In this document: positions 1 through 8,309 of the stretch, piece by piece | How the letters are laid out: each line of letters opens with the position of its first letter | Position numbering within the stretch: the stretch's first letter is position 1 | Source of the DNA: Spirochaetota bacterium | GTDB taxonomy: Bacteria > Spirochaetota > Spirochaetia > Treponematales > Treponemataceae | DNA: 64,000 bases | Assembly (NCBI GenBank): GCA_016285185.1 | Contig: JAEEQG010000148.1 | Location: 62,001 to 126,000 of the forward strand | Direction of reading: 5' to 3' | Program-made: the position numbers and the translations under genes | Notes under the pieces: model-generated | What the model saw: the letters and a program-made list of their open reading frames with translations, nothing else | Told to the model about the DNA's origin: nothing | Databases searched by the model: none

Positions 1-64
1 CCTTTAGGACGGCAGTCCTAAAATCGACGGCTACCGACGTATCTCTGGTATCTTTATATAGCAT
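1..64 (-). CDS. thrC: Threonine synthase, N-terminal fragment (runs off the left edge)
   Basis: Only the first 21 codons are inside the window, read on the minus strand from an ATG at 64-62. They give MLYKDTRDTSVAVDFRTAVL, which fits the characteristic start of threonine synthases (MLY-x-S/T-TR, then V-x-F-x-x-A-x-L). Family role: PLP-dependent conversion of O-phosphohomoserine to threonine. The catalytic lysine lies outside the window. No Shine-Dalgarno sequence precedes the ATG, and the likely -10 hexamer ends only 6 bases before it, so the mRNA may be leaderless. It is divergent from the TPR gene at 199. The identification rests on a short N-terminus. Confidence 0.7.
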   Translation of the reverse strand, partial: MLYKDTRDTSVAVDFRTAVLK

Positions 65-70
65 TCCAGA

Positions 71-99
71 ATTATAGCGACTATTGTTTGTTTTAGCAA
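71..99 (-). promoter_or_regulatory. Promoter for threonine synthase, placed for a leaderless mRNA
   Basis: On the minus strand TTGCTA (99-94) and TATAAT (76-71) are separated by exactly 17 bases. The expected +1 falls at or next to the A of the ATG at 64. Confidence 0.55.
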
Positions 100-155
100 T
101 ACATACATTATGTTTACGCAGCTTGTACCGTATTACAAAGACTGAAAAAAATAAC

Positions 156-183
156 TTGATTTATTTGAAAAAAGCTTTATAAT
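156..183 (+). promoter_or_regulatory. Promoter for the TPR-rlmN operon
   Basis: TTGATT (156-161) and TATAAT (178-183) are separated by 16 bases. Transcription would start near 190, just at the AAGGA ribosome-binding site (188-192) of the ATG at 199, so any leader is short. Confidence 0.5.
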
Positions 184-198
184 TAATAAGGAAATAGT

Positions 199-543
199 AT
201 GGATGATGATTTAAAAAATAAATTCAAATCAAAACTAAATTGTGACGGATTTATAAAAGTAACCGAGAATCCTACAACTACATTGACTTCTGAACAAAAA
301 GCCCTGTTAAACAGAAAGGGGAATGTGTATTTTAACTCAGGGGACATAAACACAGCGCGCAGAATTTTCCTTGCAACAGGATATTCCGACGGCCTCTCCA
401 GAGTAGGTGATACATACCAGAAGCGCGGTGATGAATTGAATGCATTAAAATACTATATTCTTGCGCATAATAAGCACAAATCGGAACCGCTTCTTGAAAA
501 AGCAGCACAAATGATATCATTCTTACTAAACGAAGAGGAATAA
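199..543 (+). CDS. Small TPR-like protein
   Basis: 114 residues, soluble, with no signal peptide. Residues about 35-105 form two or three helix-turn-helix units of TPR type: NRKGNVYFNSGDINTARRIF, followed by GDTYQKRGDELNALKYYILA. The start is supported by AAGGA at 188-192. It is 5 bases upstream of a large TPR gene and shares its operon with rlmN. TPR units are protein-binding scaffolds; the partner is not visible from sequence. Function unknown. Confidence 0.75.
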   Translation: MDDDLKNKFKSKLNCDGFIKVTENPTTTLTSEQKALLNRKGNVYFNSGDINTARRIFLATGYSDGLSRVGDTYQKRGDELNALKYYILAHNKHKSEPLLEKAAQMISFLLNEEE

Positions 544-548
544 CAAAA

Positions 549-1700
549 ATGTCTGATTTATTTGATCAAATGACACCGCCGGATTTGATGCCAGAGATCC
601 CTGTGGCAGAAGAAGACCCAAAATTAAAGGAAATTTCTGAGCTTTCAAAACAAGGTTATGCTTTTCTTAAAGAAAATAATATAGACAAAGCAATAGATTC
701 ATTCAATAAAATCCTTATTATCGACGACAACAATAATTATGCGCTCGTTGGACTTGGAGATTCTGAACGCAAACAAAGACATTTTACAGAGGCTACTGAA
801 TATTATAATAAGTGTCTGCGCTATCATCCCGGCAACAATTATGCGCTGTTTGGTCTTGCGGATTGTTACAAGGCAATGAATCAGTATCACAAAGCTATCG
901 AGATTTGGGAAAGATATCTGGTACACGATGACAAGAATATTACGGTACTGACACGTGTCGCCGACGCTTATCGAAAAATACGTGACTTTAAAAAGTCAAA
1001 AAATCTTTATCTGCAGGTTCTTGATGTAGAAGAAGACAATGCATACGCCTTGATTGGTCTCGGACACCTTCACTATGATTTTAAAGAATATCGTGACGCT
1101 CTTTATTACTGGACCAAAATGTATGATTCAGGTAACGGTTCAATAGATATCCGTGTTCTTACTTCAATAGGTAACTGTTACCGCAAACTTAAAACCTTTG
1201 ATAAGGGAGTTCATTTCTTTTCACTCGCTCTTGATATGGAACCGAACAACTTTTATGCACTGTTCGGTATGGCGGACTGTTACAGAGGTCTTAACCAGCA
1301 CTCAAAATCAATCATTTATTGGAACAGAATTCTTGAAAACGATCCGGGTAACAAAGTAATACTTACAAGAGCCGGTGACGCATGCCGCAATATGGGCGAT
1401 TTTGATGCGGCTACAAGATATTATCAAAAGGCTCTGGACATTGAATTTGATATCTATGCCGTTTTGGGTCTTGCATTGATTAGCAAAGCTCAGGGTAATT
1501 TTGAAGAAGCTATTTCAAGCTTAAGCAAACTTATTCAGGGTGATCCTAAAAACTATCGTCTTTATATGGATTTGGCAGACTGTTATGTTAAGAACGGACA
1601 GAAAAAACAGGCGATTGAATCTTTGCAATCTTTCCAGCGATATGGGATCCGCTGTCAGATTTTAAACGATTATCTGGACAATCTGCTTCAGGAAAGATAA
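549..1700 (+). CDS. Multi-repeat TPR protein
   Basis: 383 residues made almost wholly of TPR units from about residue 25 to the end, roughly ten 34-residue repeats. Repeats carry the usual A-L-x-G-L-(A/G)-D-x-Y/x-R signature (NYALVGLGDSERK, NYALFGLADCYKA, FYALFGMADCYRG). There is no signal peptide or membrane segment, so it is probably a cytoplasmic scaffold. It sits 5 bases after the small TPR gene, and its TAA directly abuts the TTG start of rlmN, so the three are co-transcribed. The internal similarity between repeats is high, suggesting repeat duplication. Partner and role unknown. Confidence 0.85.
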   Translation: MSDLFDQMTPPDLMPEIPVAEEDPKLKEISELSKQGYAFLKENNIDKAIDSFNKILIIDDNNNYALVGLGDSERKQRHFTEATEYYNKCLRYHPGNNYALFGLADCYKAMNQYHKAIEIWERYLVHDDKNITVLTRVADAYRKIRDFKKSKNLYLQVLDVEEDNAYALIGLGHLHYDFKEYRDALYYWTKMYDSGNGSIDIRVLTSIGNCYRKLKTFDKGVHFFSLALDMEPNNFYALFGMADCYRGLNQHSKSIIYWNRILENDPGNKVILTRAGDACRNMGDFDAATRYYQKALDIEFDIYAVLGLALISKAQGNFEEAISSLSKLIQGDPKNYRLYMDLADCYVKNGQKKQAIESLQSFQRYGIRCQILNDYLDNLLQER

Positions 1701-2729
1701 TTGGATACAAAACCTGTATCACTGATTGGATACTTACCTGAAGAAATCTATTCTGAACTTGCTCTGGACAAGCCTTTCAGGGCAAGACAGATTTTTAAAT
1801 GGATATATGCCGGAGTTCAATCATTTTCAGAAATGACTGACTTGTCAAAGGATTTAAGAGCTCTCCTTGAACAAAAGGCCGTTCTTTATACCACAAAAAT
1901 AAAACAAAAACTCCAGGATCCTGACGGTACTATAAAATTACAAATTGAGTTGTCAGACGGCATTTTTATCGAAACCGTTCTTCTTGTTGATGCGGAAGAA
2001 AGAAAAACTGCATGTGTGTCGTGTCAGGCTGGCTGTGCGATGGCCTGCAAATTCTGCAAAACGGGAACGCTTGGTTTTTCGCGTAATCTTACAGCAGGCG
2101 AGATTATTGAACAATTTTTACATTTGGAACATATAGCAGGAAAACTCGACAACATCGTTTTTATGGGTATGGGTGAGCCTATGCTGAATCTTGATTCGAT
2201 ACGAAAAACAATAGCCGTTTTATCGGACAAAGCAGGGCGGAACCTTTCAAAAAGGCGTATAACACTTTCTACATCCGGTATTATTAAAGGCATTTATGAT
2301 CTTGCGGACAACGGGCCTGCATTGAGGCTGGCAGTATCTTTAACTACCGCAGATGAAAAACTGCGATGTGAACTTATGCCTGTAACAAATGCCAATCCTT
2401 TGCCGGAATTACGAAAAGCCATACAGTATTATACAGAGAAGACAGGTATCAGATGCACTTTAGAGGCAGCACTAATGCACAACACAAATACAGGTGAAAA
2501 CAGTGCAAAACAATTTATTGAGTTTGCTAAAGGACTGAATGTTCATTATAATCTCGTTCCATGGAACAAAGTTGAAAATCTGCCTTTTACAGAACCGACC
2601 TCCGCTGAAGTTAAAAAGCTCGTCAATATTTTGGAACATAACGGAATAAGTACAACTATCAGGACGAAACGTGGCGGCAAGATAGGCGGTGCATGCGGGC
2701 AGCTTGGAAAAGTTGATTTAAACGATTAG
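1701..2729 (+). CDS. rlmN: Dual-specificity 23S rRNA/tRNA (adenine C2)-methyltransferase RlmN
   Basis: Radical SAM enzyme that methylates C2 of A2503 in 23S rRNA and A37 of some tRNAs. The 4Fe-4S motif is C112-x3-C116-x2-C119, within GCAMACKFCKTG. The two extra conserved cysteines of the family are C105 and C332 (GGACGQLG near the C-terminus). A GMGEP segment follows at about residue 155. 342 residues is normal length. Translation starts at TTG directly after the TAA of the preceding gene; AGGAAAG inside the end of that gene is the ribosome-binding site. The 3' end overlaps the convergent zinc-ribbon gene by 4 bases. Confidence 0.95.
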   Translation: MDTKPVSLIGYLPEEIYSELALDKPFRARQIFKWIYAGVQSFSEMTDLSKDLRALLEQKAVLYTTKIKQKLQDPDGTIKLQIELSDGIFIETVLLVDAEERKTACVSCQAGCAMACKFCKTGTLGFSRNLTAGEIIEQFLHLEHIAGKLDNIVFMGMGEPMLNLDSIRKTIAVLSDKAGRNLSKRRITLSTSGIIKGIYDLADNGPALRLAVSLTTADEKLRCELMPVTNANPLPELRKAIQYYTEKTGIRCTLEAALMHNTNTGENSAKQFIEFAKGLNVHYNLVPWNKVENLPFTEPTSAEVKKLVNILEHNGISTTIRTKRGGKIGGACGQLGKVDLND

Positions 2730-3070
2730 ATATAGCGCAGTATAAACACAAATATAATTATTATAAGTGCGACTGCTGTGAGAATATAAATCCAGAGCGG
2801 AAGTGAATCACCTGAAGTATTGCGTTCTTTTTTGGGAAAAAATACTGAATTTGAACCTGCTCCGGAATCGGGAGTTCCTTTTTGGTCTTTATTGAATGCG
2901 TAGCCGCATTTGGGACAGCCATTCATGAATTTTTCGGAAGTTCCAGTGGTTCCACAGGCCGGGCACCTAACAGCCGCAAAGAATTTGCCGCATTTATTGC
3001 AGAAAATATCTTTTTGAGAAACTTCATTGCCGCAAAAATCACAAAAAAACTTAGGCTTCTTTTTTGACAT
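2726..3070 (-). CDS. Double zinc-ribbon protein with C-terminal membrane anchor
   Basis: 114 residues. The first half has four CxxC pairs, two zinc ribbons in tandem (FCDFCG, FCNKCG, RCPACG, GCPKCG). A polar linker follows, and residues about 91-112 are a single hydrophobic helix (LPLWIYILTAVALIIIIFVF) ending 2-3 residues before the stop, so it is a tail-anchored protein with the zinc domain in the cytoplasm. It lies 9 bases downstream of an FmdB-type gene on the same strand and converges on rlmN. Function unknown. Confidence 0.75.
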   Translation of the reverse strand: MSKKKPKFFCDFCGNEVSQKDIFCNKCGKFFAAVRCPACGTTGTSEKFMNGCPKCGYAFNKDQKGTPDSGAGSNSVFFPKKERNTSGDSLPLWIYILTAVALIIIIFVFILRYI

Positions 3071-3079
3071 AAAGACCTG

Positions 3080-3304
3080 TTATGAGCACTTTTTGCAGTT
3101 TGAACATGCAGAACTGCCTTCTGAAGATTTGGAATCATTTACATAAAATCCAGAGCCCTTAAAACTGATTCCGATACTGGCACTAAGCACCTTATGTACT
3201 TCATTGCCGCATTTGGGGCATTCTTTTATTGCCGGATCCGACATTTTTTGGAATACTTCAAAAGTATTTCCACATGAATCACATTTGTAATCATAGGTTG
3301 GCAT
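3080..3304 (-). CDS. FmdB-family zinc-ribbon regulatory protein
   Basis: 74 residues starting MPTYDYKCDSCGNTFEV, the standard start of the FmdB/CxxC_CxxC_SSSS family. C-D-S-C and C-P-K-C form the zinc ribbon, and the tail is serine- and cysteine-rich (SACSNCKKCS). A longer open frame begins at 3454, but the family start is the ATG at 3304. A consensus-like promoter at 3384-3412 would begin transcription downstream of most of that extension. The family is named after a putative regulator of amidase genes; the real function is not established. Confidence 0.85.
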   Translation of the reverse strand: MPTYDYKCDSCGNTFEVFQKMSDPAIKECPKCGNEVHKVLSASIGISFKGSGFYVNDSKSSEGSSACSNCKKCS

Positions 3305-3383
3305 ATCTATTTTCTCTTTATTGATTGTATATTTATTTAAACGGCAGTTTTTGTTTTTGTAATTAACAAATACCGTTGAAATA

Positions 3384-3412
3384 AATATAGAAAATATAAT
3401 GTTATATGTCAA
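3384..3412 (-). promoter_or_regulatory. Promoter for the two zinc-ribbon genes
   Basis: On the minus strand TTGACA (3412-3407), a 17-base spacer and TATATT (3389-3384). Transcription would begin near 3377, leaving a leader of about 70 bases before the ATG at 3304. Confidence 0.6.
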
Positions 3413-3439
3413 CAAATCTTCAAAAAATGTCATATCTAC

Positions 3440-3468
3440 TTGAGAAAAAATCAAATATAAAGTTATAT
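3440..3468 (+). promoter_or_regulatory. Promoter for ribonuclease Z, placed for a leaderless mRNA
   Basis: TTGAGA (3440-3445), a 17-base spacer and TTATAT (3463-3468). The expected +1 is at about 3475, one base before the ATG, and no Shine-Dalgarno sequence is present. Confidence 0.45.
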
Positions 3469-3475
3469 ATATACA

Positions 3476-4402
3476 ATGAATCTTGAAGCCTTTGTTCTTG
3501 GATGCGGTGGAATGATGCCGCTACCGTACAGACATCTTACATCAGTTCTTTTGCGCAGAGAGGGTGATTTATTCCTTTTTGACTGCGGTGAAGGTACACA
3601 GGTCTCATTAAGACGGTTGAATTTAAGATGGAAAAAAATCAACGCAGTTTTTATTTCACATACACATGCAGACCATATAACAGGACTCCCGGGACTTTTG
3701 ATGTTATCATCACAGGTGGATCGTGACGAACCATTATACATATACGGACCTCCCAAAACAGCAGAATATGTTGAAACCAGCAGAAAAGTACTTGACATGT
3801 ACATAAATTACCCTATTATTGTTAAAGAAATAACAGAACCCGGAATTGTTCATTCTGGTCCTGATTATTACATAAGGGCTTTCCCTCTTTATCACACAAA
3901 GACATGTGTTGGTTATACACTCGAAGAGCTTGATCGTCCCGGTGAATTTAACCCGGAAAAGGCAAAGGCTCTTAACGTACCGGTTGGTCCGCTTTGGTCA
4001 AAACTGCAAAATGGAGAAAGTGTTGAATCCGCTGATGGAAAAACAATAAACCCGGAGCAGGTACTTGGTGAAAAACGAAGCGGTCGCAAAGTTTCCTATG
4101 TAACAGATTCGTTGTACATGCCGTCAATAGCTGAAGAAGTTAAGGGCTCTGACCTGCTTTTTTGCGAAGGCATGTTTGAAAGTGGTCTTGAAGATACCGC
4201 AAGAGAAAAAAAACACATGACGGCCGTGCAGGCAGCAACAATTGCACGAGATGCGGATGTAAAAAAAATGGCTCTTATTCATTATAGTCCGCGTTATACG
4301 GATCAGGAACTAAAAATACTTTTGTCCGAAGCAAAAAATGTGTTTGCTGAAACAGTGCTTTCTAAAGACAGGATGATTTTTCCTGTTTTGTACAGAGACT
4401 GA
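3476..4402 (+). CDS. rnz: Ribonuclease Z (tRNA 3'-processing endonuclease)
   Basis: Metallo-beta-lactamase-fold nuclease that cuts pre-tRNA after the discriminator base. The HxHxDH motif is H62-x-H64-x-D66-H67 in SHTHADHITGLPGL. A further Asp in YVTDSLYMP (about residue 212) and a late His in LIHYSPRY are the expected metal ligands. 308 residues is normal for the short form. This matters here because the three tRNA genes in the window lack an encoded CCA, so 3' ends are expected to be made by RNase Z and the CCA-adding enzyme at 62230. It is 2 bases upstream of the ABC gene. No Shine-Dalgarno sequence is seen before the ATG. Confidence 0.92.
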   Translation: MNLEAFVLGCGGMMPLPYRHLTSVLLRREGDLFLFDCGEGTQVSLRRLNLRWKKINAVFISHTHADHITGLPGLLMLSSQVDRDEPLYIYGPPKTAEYVETSRKVLDMYINYPIIVKEITEPGIVHSGPDYYIRAFPLYHTKTCVGYTLEELDRPGEFNPEKAKALNVPVGPLWSKLQNGESVESADGKTINPEQVLGEKRSGRKVSYVTDSLYMPSIAEEVKGSDLLFCEGMFESGLEDTAREKKHMTAVQAATIARDADVKKMALIHYSPRYTDQELKILLSEAKNVFAETVLSKDRMIFPVLYRD

Positions 4403-4404
4403 TA

Positions 4405-5136
4405 ATGATAGAACTGCAAAATTTTACCAAATATTACGGGAAAACACTAGCTGCTGAAAGTATTTCCTTTAAGATTGAAGATAATCATATAGCATGTATT
4501 TTAGGTCGTAATGGAGCAGGAAAAACTACAATACTAAAAGCTGTCTGCGGTATTCATTACCCATCTTCAGGTGCTGTTATTGTAAACGGAATAGATGTTG
4601 AAAAAGACCCGGTGCAAATAAAACAGATTACCGGTTATGCTCCTGAAAACCCCGTCTTTTCGATGAATTATACGGTAAAGGAATATCTTAACACTGTTGT
4701 AAATCTGCGATGTCTTCAAAGACAGAAAAAAGCCAAAAAAGAACGTGTTTGTGAACTATTGGAACAGTTTTCACTTCTGGATGTAAAAGCAAAAAAAATA
4801 AGCGAACTTTCTAAAGGTTTTAAGCAGAGAACGATCCTTGCAGGTGCTCTTGCTGGCAATCCAAAAGTTCTGATTCTGGATGAGCCGACTTCTGGTCTTG
4901 ATCCTGTACAGGTACAAGAAAAAAGAGAGTTTTTAAAACAACTTTCACAAACGCGGACTATACTCATTTCCACACATAGTATGAGCGAAGCGGAAGTCTT
5001 ATGTTCGGATGTCTTTGTGATAAACAGCGGTCATCTTGTTGCTTCGGGAACCGCGGACAGCCTGAAAACTGATTACTGTTCGTCATCTCTGGAAGAAGCA
5101 TTCCTGAAAATTATAAATGAGGAAAAAGCTGAATGA
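4405..5136 (+). CDS. ABC transporter ATP-binding protein, GldA-like
   Basis: 243 residues. Walker A is GRNGAGKT at 34-41, the signature is LSKGF at 135-139, and Walker B is VLILDEPTSGLD from 155. It belongs to the ABC-2 exporter class, closest in layout to GldA. It overlaps the permease gene by 4 bases (ATGA), and permease, GldG-like and DUF4340 genes follow. In Bacteroidetes this set is linked to gliding motility; spirochaetes do not glide this way, so here it is more likely an envelope transporter of unknown substrate. Confidence 0.85.
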   Translation: MIELQNFTKYYGKTLAAESISFKIEDNHIACILGRNGAGKTTILKAVCGIHYPSSGAVIVNGIDVEKDPVQIKQITGYAPENPVFSMNYTVKEYLNTVVNLRCLQRQKKAKKERVCELLEQFSLLDVKAKKISELSKGFKQRTILAGALAGNPKVLILDEPTSGLDPVQVQEKREFLKQLSQTRTILISTHSMSEAEVLCSDVFVINSGHLVASGTADSLKTDYCSSSLEEAFLKIINEEKAE

Positions 5137-5852
5137 TAAGTATAAAAAGATTAGCTGCTTTTTTCAAAAATGAAATTTTCATTACGTTTACAAATACAGC
5201 AACATACATAGCAGCGTTACTATTCGTAATTGTTCCATCAGCATATTTTTTCTTTGCTTCGCATTTTTTTGTTATAGGTTCAGGTTCTGCCGATTTAAGG
5301 TTATTTTATCTTTTTTTGCCATATTTAAGCATTATTGTGATACCGGTTCTTACAATGAATAGTTGGCTTGCAGATTCTGACAGTGTTTTTCAGCTACCGT
5401 TTTCTACTGAAGAAATTGTAGTTGCAAAATGGTTAGCCTCTGTAACGCTTATCCTTTTAATGCAGATTTTACTTTTGACAGTTCCGTTAACAGTAAACTT
5501 TTTTGGTTTTGTTGATGCAGGACAAGTATTTGTTTCAAATATTATGCTGTTTTTGTTTTTTTGTTCGGTTTGTGCAATGGGGCAGCTGGTTTCGCTTATA
5601 ATGCGTAATAATGTCGCTTCGGCAATGATAACAGCAGTTTTTTTGGCGCTTACAAATTTGATTCATTTACTGCCTGTACAGGCAGGTTTGTCATCAAAAA
5701 CAGGCTCTTTAATCAACTATTTCTCTTTTGCATGGCATTTTGATTCGGCTTCAAAAGGAATACTGGATTCAAGAGATATAATTTTTTATCTTTTACAAAC
5801 AGCTGTCTTTTTGTTTATAAGTGTCGCTCTGATAGAAAAACGGAAAAAATAA
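5133..5852 (+). CDS. ABC-2 type permease, GldF-like
   Basis: 239 residues, very hydrophobic, with six predicted membrane helices starting at about residues 19, 60, 98, 131, 160 and 216. The segment FQLPFSTEEIVVAKWL between helices 2 and 3 fits the conserved loop of ABC-2/GldF permeases (PxxxxEIVxGK). The start overlaps the ATPase stop by 4 bases, and the GldG-like gene follows after 1 base. It forms the membrane channel of the exporter with the ATPase at 4405. Confidence 0.8.
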   Translation: MISIKRLAAFFKNEIFITFTNTATYIAALLFVIVPSAYFFFASHFFVIGSGSADLRLFYLFLPYLSIIVIPVLTMNSWLADSDSVFQLPFSTEEIVVAKWLASVTLILLMQILLLTVPLTVNFFGFVDAGQVFVSNIMLFLFFCSVCAMGQLVSLIMRNNVASAMITAVFLALTNLIHLLPVQAGLSSKTGSLINYFSFAWHFDSASKGILDSRDIIFYLLQTAVFLFISVALIEKRKK

Positions 5853-5853
5853 T

Positions 5854-7374
5854 ATGAAAAAGAAGCTTATAACTATTTTATATATAGTCATTATTTTGTT
5901 GCTGGCGGCTGATTCATGTCTGTTTTATACAAAAAAGGATTTTTCCCGTGATAAAACTTTTTCATTGTCTGATGTCACACTTAAAATACTTGAGCTCGCG
6001 GATGAAAAAATACAGATAACATATTATGTTTCTGATTCCCTTAAAACTATGTACCCGTCGGTTAAAGATATAAAAGAATTTTTGAAAATATATTCAGCGG
6101 CATCAAAGAATGTTTATATGGTTGTAAAAGATCCTCAAAAGAACGGTATGAGTGAAATGCTGAATTCTTTGGGGATTTATCCGCAGCAGATACAAACGAC
6201 CGAAAATAACAAAACTTCTTTTTCTGAGGTCTTTTCTGCAATTACGATTGAATATAAAGGCAATACGGAAGTTATTCCTTTTGTATTGTCTACAATGTCA
6301 CTTGAATATGATATTGACAGCCGATTAAAGTATTTGATAACACGAATTCCTCGTCAAGCCGCGTTGCTTTGTGCCAACGGTCTTTCTCTTGATACAGATT
6401 ACAAATATCTAATTCCATGGCTCGAAAGTTCTGGATTTGTTTGTACACAGATCACTGCGGATGATCTGCCGTTTATGAGCAGACAAATTCCCCTGATTGT
6501 AATCGGTTCGTCTATTTTAACATCAAATGAAGTTATGAACATCGAAAACTTTGTTATGAGCGGTGGAAATACAGCTTTTTGCGTTAGTTCCAATGATGTT
6601 GAAATTTATACTGACTGGAGTGTTGCTCCGGTAAAAAACAAATCATTACTTGAATTGCTTGATTTTTGGGGTGTAAAGATTTGCCCTGAAATGCTCCTTG
6701 ATATATCAAACTACAGAATTACAATGCAGACCCCGGATGGTTCACAGATTCACAACGAATATATTAATTATCCGTTTTGGATTGTTTCACAATATAGTGG
6801 TATCAACCATGAACATCCCGTAACGGTTGGATATTCAGGCTTGGAATTTTATTGGCCGTCACCACTTGAGCTTTTTGAAAGTGATACAGTAAGTATAAAA
6901 CCAATTTTCAATACAAGTCAGGGTGCCTGGCTGCTGAAAAAAACACAGGATGGTTTTGATACAAATCCTTTCTCCGTTCACATCCCTGATGAAGCAACAA
7001 AAGGTACATACACAATTGCCGCAGTTCTCGAAGGAAAAGTCAGCGGGTTTTACAATACAGGAAAAAGTCAGGATGTTAGGATTTTTGTAGCAGGTGATCA
7101 GTATTTTATTTCAAACACGATTGAATACACGAATAGTCCGCACAACCAGGACTTTTTTACAAATGTGATGTTGTGGCTTTCCAAGGAAGATTCTTTGCTT
7201 TCAATAAGAGGTAAAGGAATGAGCAGCTCACAGCTTGTAAAGATTACTGATGAACAACAATTCATACGGCAAAAAAAACTGACCGTAGCAGTTTGTTTTG
7301 TCGTGTTGCCGCTTTTAGTTGTTATCATTTTTATGATCATGGTTTTATTACGAAAGAGAATTAACAATGAGTGA
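5854..7374 (+). CDS. GldG-like auxiliary component of the ABC transporter
   Basis: 506 residues. An N-terminal membrane helix (about 5-22) is followed by a large extracytoplasmic region and a C-terminal helix (about 476-498) with a basic end (LLRKRINNE). The early segment KTFSLSDVTLKIL is the typical GldG/intraflagellar transport 52-like opening. The downstream gene overlaps its end by 8 bases. Family proteins flank the channel in the periplasm; substrate and role are unknown. Confidence 0.78.
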   Translation: MKKKLITILYIVIILLLAADSCLFYTKKDFSRDKTFSLSDVTLKILELADEKIQITYYVSDSLKTMYPSVKDIKEFLKIYSAASKNVYMVVKDPQKNGMSEMLNSLGIYPQQIQTTENNKTSFSEVFSAITIEYKGNTEVIPFVLSTMSLEYDIDSRLKYLITRIPRQAALLCANGLSLDTDYKYLIPWLESSGFVCTQITADDLPFMSRQIPLIVIGSSILTSNEVMNIENFVMSGGNTAFCVSSNDVEIYTDWSVAPVKNKSLLELLDFWGVKICPEMLLDISNYRITMQTPDGSQIHNEYINYPFWIVSQYSGINHEHPVTVGYSGLEFYWPSPLELFESDTVSIKPIFNTSQGAWLLKKTQDGFDTNPFSVHIPDEATKGTYTIAAVLEGKVSGFYNTGKSQDVRIFVAGDQYFISNTIEYTNSPHNQDFFTNVMLWLSKEDSLLSIRGKGMSSSQLVKITDEQQFIRQKKLTVAVCFVVLPLLVVIIFMIMVLLRKRINNE

Positions 7375-8236
7375 TACAAAAAAACTTGTAATATTATCTG
7401 TTATTACCGTTTTTCTTGCAGCTTGTTTTATTGTCGGAATATCAAAATCAAATTCCTCATACGGAATGCGGGCAATAAAAACAGTTCTGATAAATCCAAA
7501 GTATATAGAATCAATTGGTAAAATAAGTATTTCAAATAATTCAGATTCAGTTGAATTATTCAAACAAAAAGGTAACTGGTACTGCAAATCAGACAAAATA
7601 AAGGCCTTTTTGAACACAAACCTGTTACAGGAGCTTATGCTGCTTTTTACCCGGCAAAGGACAGTTTATTATATTTCAAACAATGTAAAGTCTTGGGAAA
7701 ACTATGGTGTTAATACTGAAAATGCCAATAAAATAACATTTTACGATGAAAATGATAATCCAATACAAACTTTATATTTTGGCTTTTCGGGTTTTGATGC
7801 AATGAATATCTATTTTAGAACTGAAAAAACAAATACTGTTTATCTTACACAAGATGAGTTTTATTCAATTCTGAATACAAATATTGCTTTTTGGGCTGAC
7901 ATGCAGATTCTCCCTGAGTATGTTTTTTCTTTACAAAATGACAATGTCCTTAGAATAATAATTGACGGGAAAAGACTGGATAATGAAAAAATTGATACTT
8001 ATATAAAAAGACTAGTTTCTTTGAGATTATCAACCTTAAAAGAAAAAATTGATACTTATGGTACTGACCCCGAAAAAACTGTCATTATAGAAACCACAGA
8101 AAAAAAACTAATCCTTTATTTTTATCGTAAAAATGATGCGTTTTTGCTTGATATCGATGCAGGACCAGATAATTATTCAAAATATAGCGGGGAAATCTCA
8201 AGATGGACAATGAACACCATTGAAAGTCTTGAATAA
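7367..8236 (+). CDS. DUF4340 domain protein, periplasmic partner of the GldG-like transporter
   Basis: 289 residues with one N-terminal membrane helix (about 7-24) and a soluble extracytoplasmic part of repeated beta-rich units (VELFKQKGNWYCKSDKI, then YGVNTENANKITFYDEN), typical of DUF4340. In many bacteria DUF4340 genes directly follow gldF/gldG, as here. It overlaps the previous gene by 8 bases and is the last gene of the operon; smc has its own promoter downstream. Molecular function unknown. Confidence 0.75.
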   Translation: MSDTKKLVILSVITVFLAACFIVGISKSNSSYGMRAIKTVLINPKYIESIGKISISNNSDSVELFKQKGNWYCKSDKIKAFLNTNLLQELMLLFTRQRTVYYISNNVKSWENYGVNTENANKITFYDENDNPIQTLYFGFSGFDAMNIYFRTEKTNTVYLTQDEFYSILNTNIAFWADMQILPEYVFSLQNDNVLRIIIDGKRLDNEKIDTYIKRLVSLRLSTLKEKIDTYGTDPEKTVIIETTEKKLILYFYRKNDAFLLDIDAGPDNYSKYSGEISRWTMNTIESLE

Positions 8237-8262
8237 ACAAAACCAGCATTTCTAACCGGTAG

Positions 8263-8291
8263 TTGTAAGAAAATCTAAAAGCCTATATAAT
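8263..8291 (+). promoter_or_regulatory. Promoter for smc
   Basis: TTGTAA (8263-8268), a 17-base spacer and TATAAT (8286-8291). The start point near 8298 leaves about a dozen bases holding the AGGA ribosome-binding site before the GTG at 8310. Confidence 0.6.
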
Positions 8292-8309
8292 TTATATTGA
8301 GGATAAGTA

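Noticed and set aside
3-22. Perfect 8-base inverted repeat TTTAGGAC/GTCCTAAA at the left edge, looking like a terminator stem
   Set aside because: It lies inside the minus-strand threonine synthase reading frame and has no T-run, so it is most likely coding coincidence.
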